Source: an uncultured Clostridia bacterium (GTDB taxonomy: Bacteria > Bacillota > Clostridia > Oscillospirales > Ruminococcaceae). From it: DNA of 37,204 nt. Positions 12,868 to 20,844 of the stretch are shown one piece after another. The notes beneath the pieces are model-generated. The model was not told the DNA's origin. It saw nothing but the letters and a program-made list of their open reading frames with translations, and did no database searches. A program made the translations under genes and the position numbers. The stretch's first letter is position 1, and every line of letters begins with the position of its first letter. The DNA lies in assembly GCA_947629275.1 (NCBI GenBank), contig CANRDG010000002.1, positions 1 to 37,204 on the forward strand, in the 5' to 3' direction.

Positions 12868-14394
12868 TTAATTCCAGTATTTGCGGTCAAGGCTTCTGTA
12901 CTGAACAGCCTGCGCGATGTGGCTCTTTTCAATAACATCTTTGCCATCCATGTCCGCTATAGTGCGTGCAACTTTCAGTATCCTGTCATACGCTCTTGCC
13001 GAAAGTCCCAGCTTGTCAAACACATTTTTCAAAAGTTCGCTACCGTCGTCCGAAACGGGGCAAACCTCATGCAGAATGTCGGAAGTTATCCGCGCATTGC
13101 AGGTGATGTTAGTTCCCTTGTAACGTCTGTTTTGTATCTCGCGCGCTTTCTGCACCCTTTCGCGAATGGCAGCCGAGCTTTCTTCCTTCGTGGTCGAGGA
13201 AAGGTCTTCGTAATCAACAGGCGCAACTTCTATATGTATGTCAAATCTGTCAAGCACAGGACCGCTTACCTTTGAAAGATAATTCGCCACCTGCTTTTGG
13301 CTGCATATGCATTTTTTCGTCGGGTGACCGTAATAACCGCAGGGGCAGGGGTTCATGGCGGCTATCAGCATTATCGAGCACGGGTACGTTATGCTGCCCG
13401 ATACCCTTGAAATGGTAACTTTCTGATCTTCCAACGGCTGGCGAAGTATCTCCAGCGTCGCACGCGAAAATTCCGCAAGTTCATCTAAAAACAGCAGTCC
13501 GTTGTGCGCGAGCGATATCTCCCCCGGGCGCGGCACCGAGCCTCCTCCGCTTAACCCCGCGGGCGAAATGGTGTGGTGCGGCGAACGAAAAGGTCTTTTA
13601 GTTATCAGCGGCGTTTTGGGGTCAAGTATTCCCGAAATGCTGTGAATATTTGTGGTTTCAATGCTTTCTTCAAAGGTCATTTTCGGCAGTATCGAGGGCA
13701 TACGCTTTGCAAGCATACTTTTGCCTGCGCCCGGCGCGCCCACCATAAGGACGTTATGACCGCCGCACGCAGCTATCTCCAAAGCCTTTTTCGCCGTCTG
13801 CTGACCTTTTACGTCCGCAAAATCAAGGTCGGAATAATAGTCTGTATCCTTTGCCTCGTACTTTTCCATAGGCTTAAGCGCAACTTTACCGCAAAGGTGC
13901 ATAACCAGTTCGCCCAGAGAGCTTACTCCGTACACCTTTATATCTTCAACTACCGATGCTTCAAAAGCATTTGCGGCAGGAACATAAATTTCTGTCATTC
14001 CTATGCTTTTGGCAAGTATGGTCATCGGCAGAACGCCGTTTACGCCCCTTATCTCTCCGCCGAGCGATACCTCGCCTATAAACGCCGACTTTTCCACCCT
14101 GCTCTCGGGGAAAAGCCCCTGCACGGTCATTATTGCCGCCGCTATCGAAAGGTCATGCACCGAGCCCGATTTTTTCACATCGGCAGGCGCAAGGTTTATC
14201 ATTATTCTCTGCTTCGGGAAAGGTATCTGCGTTGAGCGGAACGCGCTTTTTATCCTCTCGCGGCTCTCTTTTACTGCCACGTCCGCAAGACCTACTATAT
14301 CTAAGCTTTCAAGCCCCCTGCTTGCCTCTATCTCAACATACACGGGGTACGCGTTAAGCCCCAGAAGCCCTATGCTGTTTATTTTTGCAAACAC
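12868..14394 (-). CDS. YifB/ComM family Mg-chelatase-like AAA+ ATPase
   Basis: The family includes ComM, a hexameric helicase that drives branch migration during natural transformation. Here the role is by family only. The 508-residue protein has an N-terminal LonC-like domain (about 1-170), a Walker A motif GAPGAGKS at 219-226, Walker B LLFLDE near 300-305, and the cysteine cluster MNPCPCGYYG...CICS seen in this family. A C-terminal Mg-chelatase helical domain follows. The start is a GTG at 14394 with GGAGTGAG upstream, and that ribosome site overlaps the 3' end of the hydrolase gene only 6 bp before it. The two are therefore probably cotranscribed and translationally coupled. Confidence 0.93.
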   Translation of the reverse strand: MFAKINSIGLLGLNAYPVYVEIEASRGLESLDIVGLADVAVKESRERIKSAFRSTQIPFPKQRIMINLAPADVKKSGSVHDLSIAAAIMTVQGLFPESRVEKSAFIGEVSLGGEIRGVNGVLPMTILAKSIGMTEIYVPAANAFEASVVEDIKVYGVSSLGELVMHLCGKVALKPMEKYEAKDTDYYSDLDFADVKGQQTAKKALEIAACGGHNVLMVGAPGAGKSMLAKRMPSILPKMTFEESIETTNIHSISGILDPKTPLITKRPFRSPHHTISPAGLSGGGSVPRPGEISLAHNGLLFLDELAEFSRATLEILRQPLEDQKVTISRVSGSITYPCSIMLIAAMNPCPCGYYGHPTKKCICSQKQVANYLSKVSGPVLDRFDIHIEVAPVDYEDLSSTTKEESSAAIRERVQKAREIQNRRYKGTNITCNARITSDILHEVCPVSDDGSELLKNVFDKLGLSARAYDRILKVARTIADMDGKDVIEKSHIAQAVQYRSLDRKYWN

Positions 14395-14400
14395 TGTATC

Positions 14401-15342
14401 TCACTCCGTTTCAGCTATGCTGTTTATCCATTCAAGCACGTCTTTGTAAACCTGCTGCCGTTGTATTTCATTGAGCATCTCGTGCCTGCCGCCATCGTAT
14501 AATTTCAAAGTAACATTGCAGCCGCACGCCAGAAGCTTTTCATACACCTCTTTAACGCCCTCTCCCCAGTTTCCTACGGGGTCTTCACTGCCCGAAAACA
14601 TAAATATCGGCATATCTTTGCGGACACTTACATACCATTCGTCTCTGTTCACATAGCCGCTCAACTTTGACAGATTGAGAAAGCCGTTCAGCGTGAACAT
14701 ATCAACATATTTTTTATCCGAAAGAAATTCTATTATTTTGTCATGGTCGTGTGTCAGCCAGTCAGACTGCGTTTTAGGGTCTGTGATACGCGAATTATAT
14801 TTCCCGAACGCCAAGTTATCAGCCAGCTTGCTGCGGTATCTGCCGCCCTTTGCAGCCACCATAGTCTCAATAAATGCAAGCTGCGCCGTCAGTGCAGGCA
14901 TACCAGTGCCGGTGCCCGAAAATATCGCCGCATCTATCTTAGAGCCGAATTTTACAGCCGCCGCTCGTGCAACAAAACTTCCCATGCTGTGTCCCAGCAT
15001 AATGTACGGCACATGGGGAAAACTTTTTTTACCGATATTCATCATGGTGCGGCAGTCGGTTATCATATCGCGCCAGCCGTTTGCGGTAAAAAAGTACCCC
15101 TTGTCCTCGCTTTTCTTTACCGAATTTCCGTGACCTATATGGTCGCAGCCGAACACCGATATGCCGTTTGAACACAAAAAATCTGCAAATTCCTCGTACC
15201 TTTCAATAAATTCGCTCATACCGTGTACTATCTGCAAAGCCGCCCTAGTCTCTTTCGGCGGCGTGTATATATAATAAGCTATATCAGAAATGCCGTTCGC
15301 GCTTTTAAAGCTGCCCGTAGTCTTTTTGTAACATCTTTCCAT
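14401..15342 (-). CDS. Alpha/beta hydrolase, lysophospholipase (PldB/S33) type
   Basis: This is a predicted cytoplasmic serine hydrolase of the monoacylglycerol lipase/lysophospholipase group; the natural substrate cannot be read from sequence. The protein has the oxyanion region IVHGMSEFIERY, the nucleophile elbow GHSMGS (Ser at about residue 119), an acidic residue in SGSEDPVG, and the catalytic His in DGGRHEML. This is a complete Ser-Asp-His triad with no signal peptide. I chose the ATG at 15342 because GGAGGTG lies 7 nt before it; an upstream in-frame ATG at 15360 would overlap that ribosome site. Length is 313 residues. It is first in a two-gene transcript with the YifB-type ATPase. Confidence 0.88.
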   Translation of the reverse strand: MERCYKKTTGSFKSANGISDIAYYIYTPPKETRAALQIVHGMSEFIERYEEFADFLCSNGISVFGCDHIGHGNSVKKSEDKGYFFTANGWRDMITDCRTMMNIGKKSFPHVPYIMLGHSMGSFVARAAAVKFGSKIDAAIFSGTGTGMPALTAQLAFIETMVAAKGGRYRSKLADNLAFGKYNSRITDPKTQSDWLTHDHDKIIEFLSDKKYVDMFTLNGFLNLSKLSGYVNRDEWYVSVRKDMPIFMFSGSEDPVGNWGEGVKEVYEKLLACGCNVTLKLYDGGRHEMLNEIQRQQVYKDVLEWINSIAETE

Positions 15343-15364
15343 AAGCACACCTCCATACATATAT

Positions 15365-15393
15365 ATTGTAGCGCATTTTTCGGCATATTACAA
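15365..15393 (-). promoter_or_regulatory. Promoter of the hydrolase-yifB transcript
   Basis: On the minus strand TTGTAA (15393-15388) and TACAAT (15370-15365) are 17 bases apart, with the start about 30 nt before the ATG. It is divergent from the phosphoglucomutase promoter. Confidence 0.75.
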
Positions 15394-15432
15394 GACTTAC
15401 GGAAAAATATCACCCAAAATTTAAAAATCCTC

Positions 15433-15461
15433 TTGCAAGTTTTGAAGATTGCTGTTATAAT
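15433..15461 (+). promoter_or_regulatory. Promoter of the phosphoglucomutase gene
   Basis: TTGCAA (15433-15438) and a perfect TATAAT (15456-15461) are 17 bases apart. The predicted leader is about 60 nt. Confidence 0.8.
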
Positions 15462-15529
15462 GTAAATAGGTGTTTTTAACTTAAAGTTCAAAACGGCAGT
15501 GCCGTACTAATAACAGGGAGGCTAATTTT

Positions 15530-17254
15530 ATGGATTCTATGGAACTTTACGAGCTGTGGTGCAAAAAAGCGGTGGACGACCCCGACCTTCGCAAAGAGCT
15601 TTTGTCTGTAAACGGAGACAAAGACGCCATCGAGGACAGGTTTTACCGCGATCTTGAATTTGGTACGGGCGGTTTGAGAGGTGTTATAGGCGCAGGTTCT
15701 TACAGGCTGAACGTTTATACCATTCGCCGCGCAACTCAGGGTCTTGCAGACTACATCAAAGGTTCTTTTGAAAAGGGCAGCGCCGCTATTGCATACGACA
15801 GCCGCATAAAGTCTGACGTTTTTGCAAAAGAGGCAGCAAGCGTTCTTGCCGCAAACGGCATAAAAGTTTACATTTATAAAGAGCTTATGCCTACGCCTAT
15901 GCTTTCATGGGCTGTAAGGTATTTCAAGTGCAGCGCAGGCATAGTTATAACCGCTTCGCACAACCCTGCCAAATACAACGGCTACAAGGTATACGGCGAA
16001 GACGGCTGTCAGATAACCCTAGATGTTGCCAACACCGTTATAGGAAAGATAAACGACGTCCCCATGTTCGGCGAATACAGCGCAAAGAAGATACCGTTTG
16101 AAGACGGCGTAAAAAGCGGAATGATCGAATACATAGGTCAGGAAGTTATAGATGCGTATCTTGAAGAAGTATCAAAACACGGCGTTCACACCGAGCTTGT
16201 AGCAAAAAGCGGTCTGAAAGTCGTATACACGCCGCTCAACGGCACGGGCAACAAGCCTGTAAGAGCTATACTTAAAAAGATAGGCATTTCCGAAGTTACG
16301 GTAGTTCCCGAGCAGGAAAATCCCGACGGCAACTTCCCTACCTGCCCGTTCCCGAACCCCGAGATAAAAGAGGCTCTCGCAAAGGGCTTAGAGCTTTGCA
16401 AGACCGTAAAGCCCGACCTGCTGCTTGCCACCGACCCTGACTGTGACAGAGTCGGCATTGCAGTTCCCGACAAAAACGGTGATTATGTTCTGTTTACGGG
16501 CAATGAAGTCGGCGCGCTTTTGCTTGAATACATATGCGCGGAGCGTACCGCAAACGGCACTATGCCTAAAGACCCGATAGCAGTAAAAACGATAGTTACC
16601 ACCGATATAGTAAGAAAAATATGCGAAGAATACGGCGCCCAGATGATAGAAGTCCTCACGGGCTTCAAGTTCATAGGCGAACAGATAGGTCTGCTTGAAA
16701 AGAAAGGCGAAGAAAGCAGATACATCTTCGGCTTTGAGGAAAGCTACGGCTACCTTGCAGGCTCATATGTAAGAGACAAAGACGCCGTTGTAGCTTCCAT
16801 GCTGATATGCGAAATGGCTGCATTTTACCGCACAAAGGGCATATCTCTGCTCGATGCGAGAGAAGCGCTTTACAAAAAGTATGGCAACTATGTTCACACG
16901 CAGAAGTCTTTCCAATGCGAGGGCGCAAGCGGCATGGAGCGCATGAAAGAAATAATGACAGACCTGCGCACCAACCCTCCCAAGGAGATAGGCGGACTGA
17001 AAGTAACTGCTACAGCGGACTATATCGCGAGCGAAAAGACCGATATTGCCACGGGCGAGAAAACGGCTATCACACTGCCTAAGTCTGATGTGCTTTCGTT
17101 CTTCCTTGAGGGCGGCGCATCTGTAATAATCAGACCGTCGGGTACCGAGCCTAAGATAAAAGCATACTACACCACTATAGGCGATAATCGCGAGGCTGCC
17201 GCGGCTCTGGAAGAAAAGCTTTCGGAAGACTTCAAGCGCATACTGGGATTCTGA
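15530..17254 (+). CDS. Phosphoglucomutase / phosphomannomutase (alpha-D-phosphohexomutase)
   Basis: This enzyme interconverts glucose 1-phosphate and glucose 6-phosphate, linking glycolysis with glycogen and cell-surface sugar synthesis; mannose phosphates are alternative substrates. The 574-residue protein shows all four family signatures: GTGGLRG near 45, the phosphoserine loop TASHNPAKYNGYK (Ser 143), the Mg2+ loop DPDCDR (302-307), the sugar loop GFEESYG (401-407), and RPSGTEPK near the C-terminus. Length and motifs fit the PgcA-like group of Firmicutes. The start ATG has GGGAGG upstream and a promoter at 15433-15461. A small unknown gene follows after 7 bp. The linkage with galactokinase fits use of galactose-derived glucose 1-phosphate. 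Confidence 0.95.
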   Translation: MDSMELYELWCKKAVDDPDLRKELLSVNGDKDAIEDRFYRDLEFGTGGLRGVIGAGSYRLNVYTIRRATQGLADYIKGSFEKGSAAIAYDSRIKSDVFAKEAASVLAANGIKVYIYKELMPTPMLSWAVRYFKCSAGIVITASHNPAKYNGYKVYGEDGCQITLDVANTVIGKINDVPMFGEYSAKKIPFEDGVKSGMIEYIGQEVIDAYLEEVSKHGVHTELVAKSGLKVVYTPLNGTGNKPVRAILKKIGISEVTVVPEQENPDGNFPTCPFPNPEIKEALAKGLELCKTVKPDLLLATDPDCDRVGIAVPDKNGDYVLFTGNEVGALLLEYICAERTANGTMPKDPIAVKTIVTTDIVRKICEEYGAQMIEVLTGFKFIGEQIGLLEKKGEESRYIFGFEESYGYLAGSYVRDKDAVVASMLICEMAAFYRTKGISLLDAREALYKKYGNYVHTQKSFQCEGASGMERMKEIMTDLRTNPPKEIGGLKVTATADYIASEKTDIATGEKTAITLPKSDVLSFFLEGGASVIIRPSGTEPKIKAYYTTIGDNREAAAALEEKLSEDFKRILGF

Positions 17255-17261
17255 TAATATC

Positions 17262-17567
17262 ATGGAAACAGAGAGAAGTATTTTCGGTATACCGCCCTTT
17301 CACTATTTTGAGGAGGGAAACAAGTTTTCCGGCTCGCGCGATAAAATATTCCGCTACAAGGCAGTGCCGGGCGAAAAGCTTTCCTGCACCGTGTGGCACA
17401 AGGATATTGCTATAGACTGCCTTGACGAAGCCGACATAGTGGCTGTGGGGGAATTTTCGCTTGACGAGCAAGGGCGCGAAGACATGATATCGTGGCTTAA
17501 AGGACAGTATGATGATTTTGCCGCCAAACATTCACAAACGCTTCACGCGGCACATTCAGATATATAG
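17262..17567 (+). CDS. Small protein of unknown function
   Basis: I do not recognise this 101-residue protein. It begins METERSIFGIPPFHYFEEGN and has a WHKDIAIDCLDEADIVAVG stretch, then an acidic helical C-terminus. It has no signal peptide, membrane segment or cysteine motif, so it is probably cytoplasmic. It starts 7 bp after the phosphoglucomutase stop and is surely on the same transcript. The tight spacing and the codon use, which matches its neighbours, argue for a real gene. A hairpin with T-tract follows. A role near sugar-phosphate metabolism is only a guess from position. Confidence 0.75.
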   Translation: METERSIFGIPPFHYFEEGNKFSGSRDKIFRYKAVPGEKLSCTVWHKDIAIDCLDEADIVAVGEFSLDEQGREDMISWLKGQYDDFAAKHSQTLHAAHSDI

Positions 17568-17590
17568 AATACTGAATTACAAAACCAAAC

Positions 17591-17620
17591 AAATGCGGAG
17601 ACTCATTCTCCGCATTTTTT
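17591..17620 (+). terminator. Terminator or attenuator just before galactokinase
   Basis: AAATGCGGAG (17591-17600) pairs perfectly with CTCCGCATTT (17608-17617) around a 7-base loop, giving a run of T to 17620. The galactokinase ribosome site begins directly after it, so it may end the pgm transcript or act as an attenuator for galK. Confidence 0.8.
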
Positions 17621-17635
17621 GAAAGGATAACTAAC

Positions 17636-18886
17636 ATGGCAGGATATTCATTAAAAGAAATATACGGCGAAGCGGCGCAAGCGCAGGCAAAGCGCTTTGC
17701 AAAGGCTGTCAAGGGCTACTGCGATTATTTCGGCGAGAAAGAAAGCGGCTACAGATTCTTTTCCGCGCCCGGCAGAAGCGAGATAGGCGGCAACCACACC
17801 GACCACAATGGCGGCTTGGTGCTTGCGGCCGGCGTATCGCTGGACGTTATAGCTGTGGTAAAGCAGACGGACGACGGCGTAATTACCGTAAAGTCTGAGG
17901 GCTACGATGCCGACAGCGTTTCTCTCACGCAGCTTGACGTAAACGAGGACGAATACAACACCTCTGCGGCTCTTATACGCGGCGTGGCGGCAGGCTTTCT
18001 GAAAAACGGCTTGAAAGTCGGGGGCTTTAAGGCTTACACCACTTCAAACGTTCTGAAAGGTTCGGGGCTTTCGTCGTCAGCGGCTTTTGAGGTGCTTATA
18101 GGCACTATACTGAGCGGTCTTTACAACGACGGCTCGGTTTCGCCCATAAAGATTGCCCAGATAGCGCAGTTTTCAGAAAATGAGTATTTTGGAAAGCCGT
18201 CGGGACTTATGGATCAGATGGCATCATCGGTGGGCGGTTTTATCACCATTGATTTTAAAGATACCGCTGCGCCCATAATAAACGAGATACGGTTTGACCT
18301 TGCAAAAAGCGGTTACTCTCTTTGTATAGTTGATACAAAAGGCAGTCATGCCGACCTTACCCCCGAATACTCAGCCATACCGAAAGAGATGAAAAGCGTT
18401 GCGGAGTTTTTCGGCAAGAAAGTGCTTAGAGAGATAACCAAAGAACAGCTGACTGCAAACATTGCAAAAGTGCGTGCCTCCTGCGGCGACAGAGCCCTGC
18501 TTCGCGCTTTTCACTACTTTGACGAAAACGAAAGAGTGCCGCGGCTTTCAAAAGCTCTCAGCGAGGGCGACCTGAACGAATTTTTCAGACTTATAAAGCA
18601 GTCGGGGGCTAGTTCATACAAGTATCTGCAAAATATTTATGCTGCATCTCAGCCCTCCCAGCAGGGGCTGGCAGTTGCTTTGTACCTTGCCGAAAACATT
18701 CTCGGCGGCGACGGCGCATACAGAGTTCACGGCGGCGGCTTTGCAGGCACTATACAAGCGTTCGTTCCCAACAACAAACTCGACGGCTTTACAGCGGCTA
18801 TGGAAAATACCTTCGGCAAGGGCAGCTGTTATGTTCTGTCGGTAAGACCAATAGGCGGTGCGGAAATTGAAAGCATCACTGAATAA
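17636..18886 (+). CDS. galK: Galactokinase (GHMP kinase)
   Basis: Galactokinase phosphorylates alpha-D-galactose with ATP in the Leloir pathway, in the cytoplasm. The 416-residue protein has the galactokinase signature as SAPGRSEIGGNHTDHNGG (about 43-60) and the GHMP ATP-binding motif KGSGLSSSAA (141-150). A C-terminal GHMP motif HGGGFAGTIQAF follows. The signature is a variant of the classical GRVNLIGEHTDYNGG form. The start ATG has GAAAGGA upstream. Its last 29 bases overlap the next gene. No galE or galT is in the window. Substrate assignment by family is good but another sugar is possible. Confidence 0.88.
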   Translation: MAGYSLKEIYGEAAQAQAKRFAKAVKGYCDYFGEKESGYRFFSAPGRSEIGGNHTDHNGGLVLAAGVSLDVIAVVKQTDDGVITVKSEGYDADSVSLTQLDVNEDEYNTSAALIRGVAAGFLKNGLKVGGFKAYTTSNVLKGSGLSSSAAFEVLIGTILSGLYNDGSVSPIKIAQIAQFSENEYFGKPSGLMDQMASSVGGFITIDFKDTAAPIINEIRFDLAKSGYSLCIVDTKGSHADLTPEYSAIPKEMKSVAEFFGKKVLREITKEQLTANIAKVRASCGDRALLRAFHYFDENERVPRLSKALSEGDLNEFFRLIKQSGASSYKYLQNIYAASQPSQQGLAVALYLAENILGGDGAYRVHGGGFAGTIQAFVPNNKLDGFTAAMENTFGKGSCYVLSVRPIGGAEIESITE

Positions 18887-19430
18887 TTTTTTTAAGAAAA
18901 CTGCCGCAGAGATAAAAAAGCAGTACGGCGTAAAAAGCGATATGTCGCACCTTGAATTTTGCACAAACGGCGCGGCTATGATAAACGGGCTGAAATTTTC
19001 GTTTGTTATAGATAATGTGGGCTGCAGCGCCGATGAGGGGCTTTGCGTCTCGCTTTCGGGCGAGGCGGTCGCAAACGGAAGTTTTACTGTATCATCTCAG
19101 ATAGAGCTTGACTGCTTTATAAACGGCAAGCAGACCAAGCTTACCAAAAAGCTTACGGCTGTTGAAAAAAATGACGGCAAGAAAATATTGCAGGCAAAAT
19201 TCAAGGGTCTACATCTTGAAAGCGGCGTTACAAAAGAAAAAGACGAAGAGCAGGCGTTCAGCCACAAAATGCGCAGCCAGCTGAAATTCAGCTTTGTGCC
19301 CTGCTACACGCTGCCCGAAGACGCCGAAATAATGCTTACGGTATACCCGTATGACAACATTTTAGAGGGCGCTGCCAACAAGTGGATATACGCTTGCAGT
19401 GATGCTTCATCTCTTACAAAATACCTTTAA
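18858..19430 (+). CDS. Unknown protein overlapping the end of galK
   Basis: I do not recognise this protein of about 190 residues. The frame overlaps the galK stop by about 29 bases. Two starts are possible: GTG at 18858, or TTG at 18867, which has AGGCGG at a good distance and gives MKASLNNFFKKTAAEIKKQY. The N-terminus is a basic helix; the rest alternates short hydrophobic stretches typical of beta strands. There is no signal peptide or membrane helix. It contains several separate cysteines with no metal-site pattern. The overlap suggests translational coupling to galactokinase, and trmB follows after 14 bp, so all three are probably one operon. Confidence 0.75.
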   Translation: MRKLKASLNNFFKKTAAEIKKQYGVKSDMSHLEFCTNGAAMINGLKFSFVIDNVGCSADEGLCVSLSGEAVANGSFTVSSQIELDCFINGKQTKLTKKLTAVEKNDGKKILQAKFKGLHLESGVTKEKDEEQAFSHKMRSQLKFSFVPCYTLPEDAEIMLTVYPYDNILEGAANKWIYACSDASSLTKYL

Positions 19431-19444
19431 GGCAGGCAAAAATT

Positions 19445-20116
19445 ATGCGAATGAGAAGAAAAAAAGGTCTTGAAGAACGCCTTAAAAACTGCGGCAACAA
19501 GATAATATATATGGACAGAGAGGACAGGAATTTTCAAAGTATCGATACTTCCTCTCTGCTCCGGCTTCATGAGCTTTTCGGAAACGATAACCCCGTGCAT
19601 ATGGAGATAGGCTGCGGCAAGGGGCAGTTTGCCTGCGAGATAGCAAAGCGAAATCCCAATATAAACTACATCGCGGTGGAAAAAAGCAGCAACGTACTCG
19701 TTACCGCCTGCGAAGCCGCCATTGAGCAGGATATAAAAAATCTCATCTTTCTGCGCGGCGCGGCTGAATATCTTGAATGTTACATACCGCGCAGCAGCAT
19801 AGGCAGGCTGTATCTGAATTTCAGCTGCCCGTTCCCGAAGAAAAGCTACGCCTCTCACAGGCTTACGCACCACAGGTTTCTGCAAATTTACAAAAGGCTT
19901 TTACAAGACGGCGCAGAAATACACCAAAAGACCGATAATATGCACTTTTTTGAGTTTTCTATAGAACAATTCTCGCAGGAGGGCTTTGTTATAAAGAATG
20001 TATCTCTGGATCTGCATAACAGCGATTTTGAGGGCAACATCGTTACCGAATATGAGGAAAGATTTTCATCGCAGGGATTGCCGATATACAGGCTGGAGGC
20101 AGTTTACAAAGAATGA
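19445..20116 (+). CDS. trmB: tRNA (guanine-N7-)-methyltransferase
   Basis: TrmB methylates G46 in the variable loop of tRNA using S-adenosylmethionine. The 223-residue protein has the SAM-binding motif MEIGCGKGQF (53-62), an acidic residue after the second strand (VEKSSN, about 78-83), the family segment LYLNFSCPFPKKSY (122-135), and KTDN at 162-165. Most TrmB proteins read DPWPK in this segment; here it is CPFPK, so the conserved aspartate is Cys 128. The start ATG lies 14 bp after the preceding gene, with AAGGCAGG upstream. It is the last gene of the galK operon and is followed by a hairpin-rich region. Confidence 0.92.
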   Translation: MRMRRKKGLEERLKNCGNKIIYMDREDRNFQSIDTSSLLRLHELFGNDNPVHMEIGCGKGQFACEIAKRNPNINYIAVEKSSNVLVTACEAAIEQDIKNLIFLRGAAEYLECYIPRSSIGRLYLNFSCPFPKKSYASHRLTHHRFLQIYKRLLQDGAEIHQKTDNMHFFEFSIEQFSQEGFVIKNVSLDLHNSDFEGNIVTEYEERFSSQGLPIYRLEAVYKE

Positions 20117-20192
20117 CATAAAAAGACCGCTGAACTTCGCCACACATTTGCAGACTGCTTAAGCAGTCTGCAAAGTGTACAAGAATTACTTT

Positions 20193-20216
20193 GCCGACAA
20201 TGGGTCGGCTAATTTT
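20193..20216 (+). terminator. Terminator-like hairpin after trmB
   Basis: GCCGAC (20193-20198) pairs with GTCGGC (20204-20209) around a 5-base loop, followed by TAATTTTT. It is probably one of several terminators downstream of trmB. Confidence 0.55.
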
Positions 20217-20250
20217 TACACGTTGTTTGCCTATCGACGCTCAACGTGCC

Positions 20251-20278
20251 AAAGAAGCCCCTTTGGGACTTCTTTTTT
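20251..20278 (+). terminator. Terminator-like hairpin
   Basis: AAGAAG-C-CCC pairs with GGG-A-CTTCTT around TTT, with one mismatch, followed by a run of T. It lies 70 bases after the previous hairpin. Confidence 0.6.
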
Positions 20279-20384
20279 ATTCCGTAAGTCTTACAACTTC
20301 CGGATAACAAAACCGTAATTCTTGCCGCGTTTTCAGCTTTTTCGTTAAATAGTCACAAACGGCGTGACAACGGTCTTTTTGTTG

Positions 20385-20413
20385 TTGATATATTTTTTAT
20401 TATGTGGTATAAT
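20385..20413 (+). promoter_or_regulatory. Promoter of the alkyltransferase gene
   Basis: TTGATA (20385-20390) and a perfect TATAAT (20408-20413) are 17 bases apart. The start site would be only about 10 nt before the ATG at 20430, giving a very short leader. Confidence 0.75.
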
Positions 20414-20429
20414 ACTCTTGGTGATAAAA

Positions 20430-20738
20430 ATGAATACCTTTGAAAAAATATATGAGGCAGTAAAGCGCATACCCAAAGGCAAGGTATGCACCTATGGTCA
20501 GATAGCCGCTCTGGCAGGCAACCCGCGGTGGTCGCAGGTGGTGGGCTACGCTTTGCACGTAAACCCAGATAATTCTGTTATCCCCTGCCACAGGGTGGTA
20601 AACCGCTTTGGCGAGACCGCAAAGGCTTTTGCTTTCGGCGGCTGCGACATTCAGCGGCAGATGCTCGAAGAAGAGGGCGTAGAGTTTGACGAAAACGGCA
20701 GAGTTATAATGTCAAAGTTTATGTGGCTCGGCGAATAG
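20430..20738 (+). CDS. O6-alkylguanine-DNA alkyltransferase domain protein (MGMT/ATL family)
   Basis: The family repairs O6-alkylguanine in DNA by transferring the alkyl group to a protein cysteine. This is a 102-residue, single-domain form that corresponds to the C-terminal DNA-binding half of Ogt. It has the helix-turn-helix region TYGQIAALAGNPRWSQVVGYAL and the active-site motif IPCHRVV. Cys 53 is present, unlike alkyltransferase-like proteins with PWHR, so transferase activity is possible. It lacks the N-terminal domain of full-length Ogt, as ATL proteins do. I start it at the ATG at 20430, just after the promoter; the longer frame begins upstream of the transcription start. It is probably monocistronic. 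Confidence 0.88.
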   Translation: MNTFEKIYEAVKRIPKGKVCTYGQIAALAGNPRWSQVVGYALHVNPDNSVIPCHRVVNRFGETAKAFAFGGCDIQRQMLEEEGVEFDENGRVIMSKFMWLGE

Positions 20739-20766
20739 CGAATAGCCAAATTAAAACAAAAATCTT

Positions 20767-20783
20767 AAAATTAAGTTAATTTT
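20767..20783. promoter_or_regulatory. Perfect 17-bp inverted repeat, candidate metal-regulator operator
   Basis: AAAATTAA-G-TTAATTTT is a perfect inverted repeat ending one base before the -35 hexamer of the downstream DtxR-family gene. Position and symmetry fit autoregulation by that protein. This is an inference. Confidence 0.5.
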
Positions 20784-20784
20784 C

Positions 20785-20813
20785 TTGCAAATAAAAAACA
20801 AATGTGCTACAAT
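20785..20813 (+). promoter_or_regulatory. Promoter of the DtxR-family gene
   Basis: TTGCAA (20785-20790) and TACAAT (20808-20813) are 17 bases apart; the leader is about 25 nt. Confidence 0.75.
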
Positions 20814-20844
20814 ATCTATGTGGACAAAAAGGGAGGACATCATT

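Larger units (their letters stand above)
20120..20380. repeat. Hairpin-rich intergenic block between trmB and the alkyltransferase gene
   Basis: This gene-free stretch is full of inverted repeats. The outer arms AAAAAGACCG (20120-20129) and CGGTCTTTTT (20371-20380) are complementary. Inside are a 28-bp perfect palindrome (20147-20174) with flanking ACAC/GTGT, a GCCGAC/GTCGGC hairpin followed by TAATTTTT (20193-20216), a CACGTTG/CAACGTG pair (20219-20225 and 20242-20248), and a terminator-like hairpin ending in TTCTTTTTT (20251-20278). It could be a trmB terminator split by a small inserted element. No coding frame is convincing. Confidence 0.6.

Noticed and set aside
15392..15403. 12-base match, inverted, to 20281-20292 (TCCGTAAGTCTT)
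   Set aside because: A 12-mer shared once between strands is expected by chance many times in 37 kb, and the flanks do not align.
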